From: Symbiodinium natans
Taxonomy: Eukaryota; Sar; Dinophyceae; Suessiales; Symbiodiniaceae
Assembly (NCBI GenBank): GCA_905221605.1
Contig: CAJNDS010002342.1
Location: 1 to 64,000, forward strand
Direction of reading: 5' to 3'
Length of the DNA: 64,000 nucleotides
In this document: one piece after another, positions 60,501-64,000 of the stretch
How positions within the stretch are numbered: position 1 is the stretch's first letter
Layout of the letters: every line of letters starts with the position of its first letter
Position numbers and translations under genes: made by a program
Notes under the pieces: generated by a model
Database searches by the model: none
What the model saw: only the letters and a program-made list of their open reading frames with translations
What the model was told of the DNA's origin: nothing

Positions 60501-61690
60501 ACAGGCACGGGCATCTACGGCCCTCAGACCAACTTCCGCAGCTTCTTCCAAGCAATCTCCCTGCTGATCCGTTCCATGACGGGCGAGGGCTTCAATGAGA
60601 TCATGCACGACCTGAGCAAGTCCCAGTTTTACTACGAGAGCATCTTGGAGAAGAAGTGCTTTGAGCTGGATCTGGAGAGCCAAGCCTTCGCAGACCTGGA
60701 CCTGAATCTTAGGGGCAATTAAAAAAGAATGTTTAATAATCTTTAGGTACCAGAAAATTCCTAAGAAACAGCAACAAATTTATAGTTTTTGCTGGGATTC
60801 CGAGTTCGGGGTATAGGAATGGGGACGGCTTGGTGGACCATCCCACGGAGTGCGGCTCGTCCTTGGCCTTCATCTACTTCATCTCCTACACCATCTTCGT
60901 GAGCTTCGTGATCCTGAACCTCTTCATCGCCGTGATCTTCGAAGGCTTCGAGGAGAGCCGGGGCAGCGAGCTGAAGGAGGTGATCAACAAGTGCCTGGAG
61001 AACTGGGAGAAGTACGACCCCTTCAACACCATGCTCGTGGCCCTGCCCAAGGCGCTGGACTTCATCGATGAGACGGTGGAGGAGCTCATGAGCGCGCAGC
61101 AGCCCTCCAAGGGCCAGTGCATCCCGGAGTCCCGCTGGGACTCCCGCAGCACCATCGACATGAACGCCTCCGAGGCCATGTGGTCCATGTACAACCTGCA
61201 GTACGTCCGGACGCTGGGCCTGCAGATCCGTGCCGACGGCCGCGTGCGACTGGTCCAGGCGGTGCGCGCGGTGCTCCGCCGGCTCCTGATTGCCGGGGGC
61301 CCCTACACGACCTTCCTCCCTCTTCAGGACCGGCGTCAGCGGGTGCGGGAGGTGGAGGTTCTGGAGGCCATGGTGCGCGGCGAGACCGATCCGGACATGG
61401 CCGTGGCCGAGATCCTGGCGCTGGAAGCACGTCAGACCAAGCACATCCAGGAAGCCTTGGGGGACAGCAGCCTCCTGTCACGGACGTCCCAGGTCCACCA
61501 TGCAGTCCGCAGGGAGAAGGAGGTGAAAGACGGGGAGAATGAGTTTTCAATGCTGGAGAAGGTGGCCGCTGCAAAGATCCAGCGCCGGAGCAAGGAGTCC
61601 TTCCAGCGGCGGCGCGACCGAGCCCGCGCCGACCATGTCGACACAGACGCCCGGAGCTTCCACGGGCCCATCACGCGGGCGGCGGGCTGA
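54540..61690 (+). CDS. Five-domain voltage-gated channel: Kv-like domain fused to a four-repeat Cav-like channel
   Basis: Predicted 2,348 residues from exons 54540-60712 and 60817-61690, starting at the first in-frame ATG. Residues 1-350 form a Kv-like unit: S1-S3, an S4 with R152, R155, R158 and K161, a long Cys-bearing turret, and the potassium filter TVGYGD (299-304). A Gly-Pro linker (about 377-388) and coiled coil (402-450) follow. Next come four Cav-like six-helix repeats. Their S4 charges are R607/610/613, R1061/1064/1067 with K1070/1073, K1470 with R1473/1476/1479/1482, and R1929/1932/1935/1938/1941. Their pore loops are TLEGW (E833), TGENW (E1170), TTEGW (E1716) and TGEGF (E2016), an EEEE ring typical of calcium channels. 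Repeat III has an 18-Cys extracellular insert (about 1523-1695). The tail has a pre-IQ region (about 2120-2150) and an IQ motif (2312-2313) for calmodulin-type regulation. It would act in a membrane as a voltage-gated calcium channel with an attached potassium-type domain. The fusion is one uninterrupted frame, so it is not a prediction artefact. Lack of a Kv T1 domain is notable. Confidence 0.9.
60713..60816 (+). other. Intron within repeat IV, between pore loop and S6
   Basis: The frame of exon 1 stops at 60720 just after the repeat IV pore, and S6 resumes in another frame after about 100 AT-rich bases. Joining 60712 to 60817 restores a continuous frame and gives the expected LRNGDGLVDHPTECG before S6. 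The intron ends in TATAG but begins GGGGCAA, and TAGG occurs at both junctions, so the exact cut is ambiguous by a few bases. No GT donor fits the frame. Dinoflagellate introns often use non-GT donors and carry short direct repeats at their ends, which fits. A frame-breaking insertion is the alternative. Confidence 0.7.
60817..61690 (+). CDS. Second exon of the channel gene: repeat IV S6 and cytoplasmic tail
   Basis: Encodes the end of the repeat IV outer vestibule (HPTECGSS), S6 (FIYFISYTIFVSFVILNLF), and a 250-residue tail. NWEKYDPFNTMLVAL corresponds to the Cav pre-IQ/EF-like segment, and AAAKIQRRSKESFQRRR to the IQ motif. A WSMYNLQYVRTLGLQIR helix lies between them. It stops at TGA 61688-61690. 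It has no start of its own that would make a sensible separate protein: it starts inside a channel repeat, so I treat it as part of the gene at 54540. Confidence 0.85.
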
Positions 61691-62436
61691 GAGGCAACAA
61701 AAATTGCAGCACAACAGCAGCACAACAGGACTGAACAGATCGAGACCTGACCAGCGCGGTCGAAAAAATGTCGAGAAGCTTGACAGTGAGTTCGCCCGGC
61801 ATGTGCGGTCCACGCATTCCACTCCAAAGACATATCATCGTTCCGCAGAGAGACCATGAGAACCTCCACTACAAATGTTCAGAATGTTGGCCTTCAGATG
61901 CCTTAGAAACTGGTTAGGTTGCCCACGCTCGCAGGCATTGACTATCCAGAGCAAGTTGATGGTGACCAATGTATCCTTCTTTCTTCTACTGTGCATGTGT
62001 CTATCTTGGTGAATCATGGGTGTTCCGCGCGGAGCCGATGGTGACATGCTGCTGTGACTGACAAGCTTCTTGTTCCGCATTTAGGTTGCTTCCCAAGAGG
62101 GGTCCCGGTACCCTATATCCATGGCTTCAGGCTCCAACAAGCCATAGTCTTAAGGGTGTTCCTCCCCTGAACACAATGCCTTAAATTTCTTGAAAATCAT
62201 AAACGTGTAGGGGTGTATTTGGACAATCTGCGCACTTCATATCCTGCGACTCTTTGAGGTGATGTCAGCGCCTCAAGATGACCCTCGAGGCTGAAAGCAC
62301 AGTCGTCCCACGCTCAGCGAGCATCTTCACCCTAAGTCTGAAGGTCTACACCACCAGAAGAATGTGGGGTGATCCTACCCATTCAGTCGTGGATCCTGGG
62401 AGCCATCCGTGTCTCTTCGCATTCGAACCCCCTGAA
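61691..62436 (+). other. 3' flank of the channel gene, no gene seen
   Basis: About 750 bp with no recognisable gene. It presumably holds the 3' untranslated region. No AATAAA is evident close to the stop, which is usual for dinoflagellates. Confidence 0.5.
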
Positions 62437-62774
62437 AGCCCTAAACCCTAAACCCTAAACCCGAAACCCTAAACCCTAAACCCTAAACCCTAAACCCTAA
62501 ACCCTAAATCCTAAACTTAAACCCTAAACCCCAAACCCCAAACCCTAAACCCTAAACCCTAAACCCTAAACCCTAAACCCTAAATCCCTAAACCCTACAA
62601 CCCTACAACCCTAAACCCTAAAACCCTAAAACCCTAAAACCCTAAAACCCTAAAACCCTAAACCCTAAACCCTAAAACCCTAAAACCCTAAACCCTAAAC
62701 CCTAAAACCCTAAACCCTAAACCCCCAAACCCTAAACCCCAAACCCTAAACCCCAAACCCTAAACCCTAAACCA
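62437..62774. repeat. CCCTAAA telomere-like tract
   Basis: About 340 bp of CCCTAAA with blocks of CCCCAAA, CCCTAAAA and CCCTACAA variants, the longest interstitial tract of the true telomere unit in the window. Confidence 0.95.
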
Positions 62775-62856
62775 GGTGCGCGTGGGCGGGTGGCCATGGC
62801 AAGGCTCCTGCCCCCACCCGTGCTTTGTACCAGTGTTTCTTCAAGGGATCATCCTG

Positions 62857-62888
62857 GGGTTTAGGGTTTAGGGTTTAGGGTTTAGGGT
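62857..62888. repeat. Short TTTAGGG tract
   Basis: Four TTTAGGG units in the opposite orientation to the tract at 62437, with 80 bp between them. Confidence 0.9.
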
Positions 62889-63174
62889 AATTCTTGTTAA
62901 AGACTGTTAGTATAGGAGGGGGAACATCCCAAGGTATCAGGGTTAGCTCAAGCCTTGAGCCCAAAGCTGAGATTCGCATGTTCTCTGGATCGCAGCAGCC
63001 TTGACCAGGGATCGTGCCAGGAGACAGGGAAAACCACCACAGTCTGTGGCTTCAAGCAAAGCCTTTAAGCCTTAAGCCTTAACCCCAGTCACAAGACAGT
63101 TTGGTCAAGCTCCTGAAGTGTTCTGCAACACTTCGAGGCTGCAAGGCAGAGGGTTTACTCAGAACCCTCCAGCT

Positions 63175-63240
63175 CCTAAACCCTAAACCCTAAACCCTAA
63201 ACCCTAAACCCCAAACCCCAAACCCCGAAACCCCAAACCC
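63175..63240. repeat. CCCTAAA/CCCCAAA tract
   Basis: Five CCCTAAA units followed by four CCCCAAA-type units. Confidence 0.9.
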
Positions 63241-63382
63241 CCACAACACCAAGCGCCAAGCCCTAAACGCTTCCCGGCGCATCCTGGAGACCTCCATGCG
63301 GAGTGGGTCTGAAAGCATCCCCGAGCCCAAACATGTACTACAAAACCCTAGCTCCCGATGATCCCGAAGCAGGGTTGAGTAG

Positions 63383-63512
63383 GGTGGGGTTTGGGGTTTG
63401 GGGTTTGGGGTTTGGGGTTTGGGGTTTGGGGTTTGGGGTCTAGGGTTTAGGGTTTAGGGTTTAGGGTTTAGGGTATACGGTTTAGTTTTTAGGGTTTAGG
63501 GTTTAGGGTTCA
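63383..63512. repeat. GGGGTTT/TTTAGGG tract
   Basis: Seven GGGGTTT units then about nine TTTAGGG units with variants, facing the tract at 63175. Confidence 0.9.
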
Positions 63513-64000
63513 GGGACCCACGCCCCAAAGTACAACCTGTTGCCAGGATGCTTCTGCTTCCTGCAGAGAGAGCGCCGTGCCCGCTGCCCCAGTCCATGCC
63601 CGCAACATTTCCCGGACCCACGCTTTGTCCGTTTTCCGCGGCAAGCAGCCGTGGTGGCCGCAGGGTTTTCATGAGGCTGTGGGATTCGGGGTGGATCCTG
63701 AACCCTAGTGCATCCTAATCCTTGCAGGGTGGATAAGGGGTGGAGGAGGGGGTCAAACCTGACAAACTCGCAATTTGCATGGTGCGGCCAGATGCTCTAA
63801 ACCCTCAGCGCTATTTTGGGGCTTGGGGCTTAACCTGAACCGTGCATGGCAAGGTGGTGCTGCAAGGCAACATCCTGTTGCTCTGCCACCTTGCCAAAGG
63901 CAATTCCTCTGTGGATGTTGAGGACATAGGGTTCCGGATGTTAGGGAACCCTGAGCGCTGAACTTTAGGGTGCTTTACAAAGTCCCGGCCTGCAAAGACA
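63513..64000. other. Right edge, no gene seen
   Basis: No recognisable coding region, RNA gene or repeat beyond isolated telomere-like fragments. Confidence 0.5.

Noticed and set aside
62437-63512. A true chromosome end
   Set aside because: Tracts occur in both orientations, are short, and are followed by ordinary sequence to the window edge.

Overview
The window looks like nuclear DNA of a dinoflagellate (confidence about 0.8). The supporting signs are many interstitial CCCTAAA/TTTAGGG tracts (the plant-type telomere unit that dinoflagellates also use), long stretches of repeated non-coding DNA, a Copia-type Gag remnant with a Gly/Lys-rich linker and CCHC knuckle, a giant GC-rich channel gene with an intron lacking GT-AG ends, and an 11-base match to the start of the dinoflagellate spliced leader. 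There is no bacterial-style gene organisation, CRISPR array, rRNA or convincing tRNA.

Positions 1-46,650 hold no gene I can support. A 1.4-kb TAG-rich array (1261-2643) and an 87-bp tandem pair (2702-2875) are followed by a higher-order repeat of roughly 15-22 kb per unit, present about 2.4 times: unit 1 near 3.24-18.34 kb, unit 2 near 18.34-38.56 kb, unit 3 near 38.56-45.3 kb. The modules occur in the same order in each unit: a cluster of short R1/R2 repeats, a 10-bp minisatellite, a 1.5-kb module (identical by eye in units 2 and 3), an ORF-like decayed module, a CCCCAAA-type array (units 1 and 3), a GA-rich/Copia-relic part, and a mosaic tail. Differences between units act as dated events. 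A 1.13-kb foldback transposon with an 8-bp target duplication sits in unit 2, and unit 1 has the empty site. A Copia Gag-Pol remnant survives in unit 2 but is mostly replaced in unit 1 by a GA-rich array. A 178-bp insert is seen only in unit 2.

Positions 46,653-53,861 hold a recently inserted retroelement bounded by 460-bp direct repeats that appear identical. It has a proline-rich ORF1 ending in a possible ADP-ribosyltransferase-like domain, a Gag-like ORF2, and an ORF3 with an N-terminal GIY-YIG-like nuclease followed by a reverse transcriptase, the domain order of permuted Penelope-like elements. ORF2 and ORF3 share one frame and are separated by a single UGA followed by CUA, a known readthrough context; ORF3 has no ATG before its nuclease domain. 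The terminal repeats carry a fragment with an HxD motif resembling 2-oxoglutarate/Fe(II) dioxygenases. A 300-bp GT array follows.

Positions 54,540-61,690 encode a predicted 2,348-residue ion channel in two exons. It has five six-helix channel domains: an N-terminal Kv-like domain with a TVGYGD potassium filter, then four Cav-like repeats whose pore loops give an EEEE ring, then a pre-IQ/IQ tail. This Kv-Cav fusion and the permuted retroelement with a readthrough stop are the main discoveries. The remainder (61,691-64,000) is non-coding with more telomere-like tracts in both orientations.
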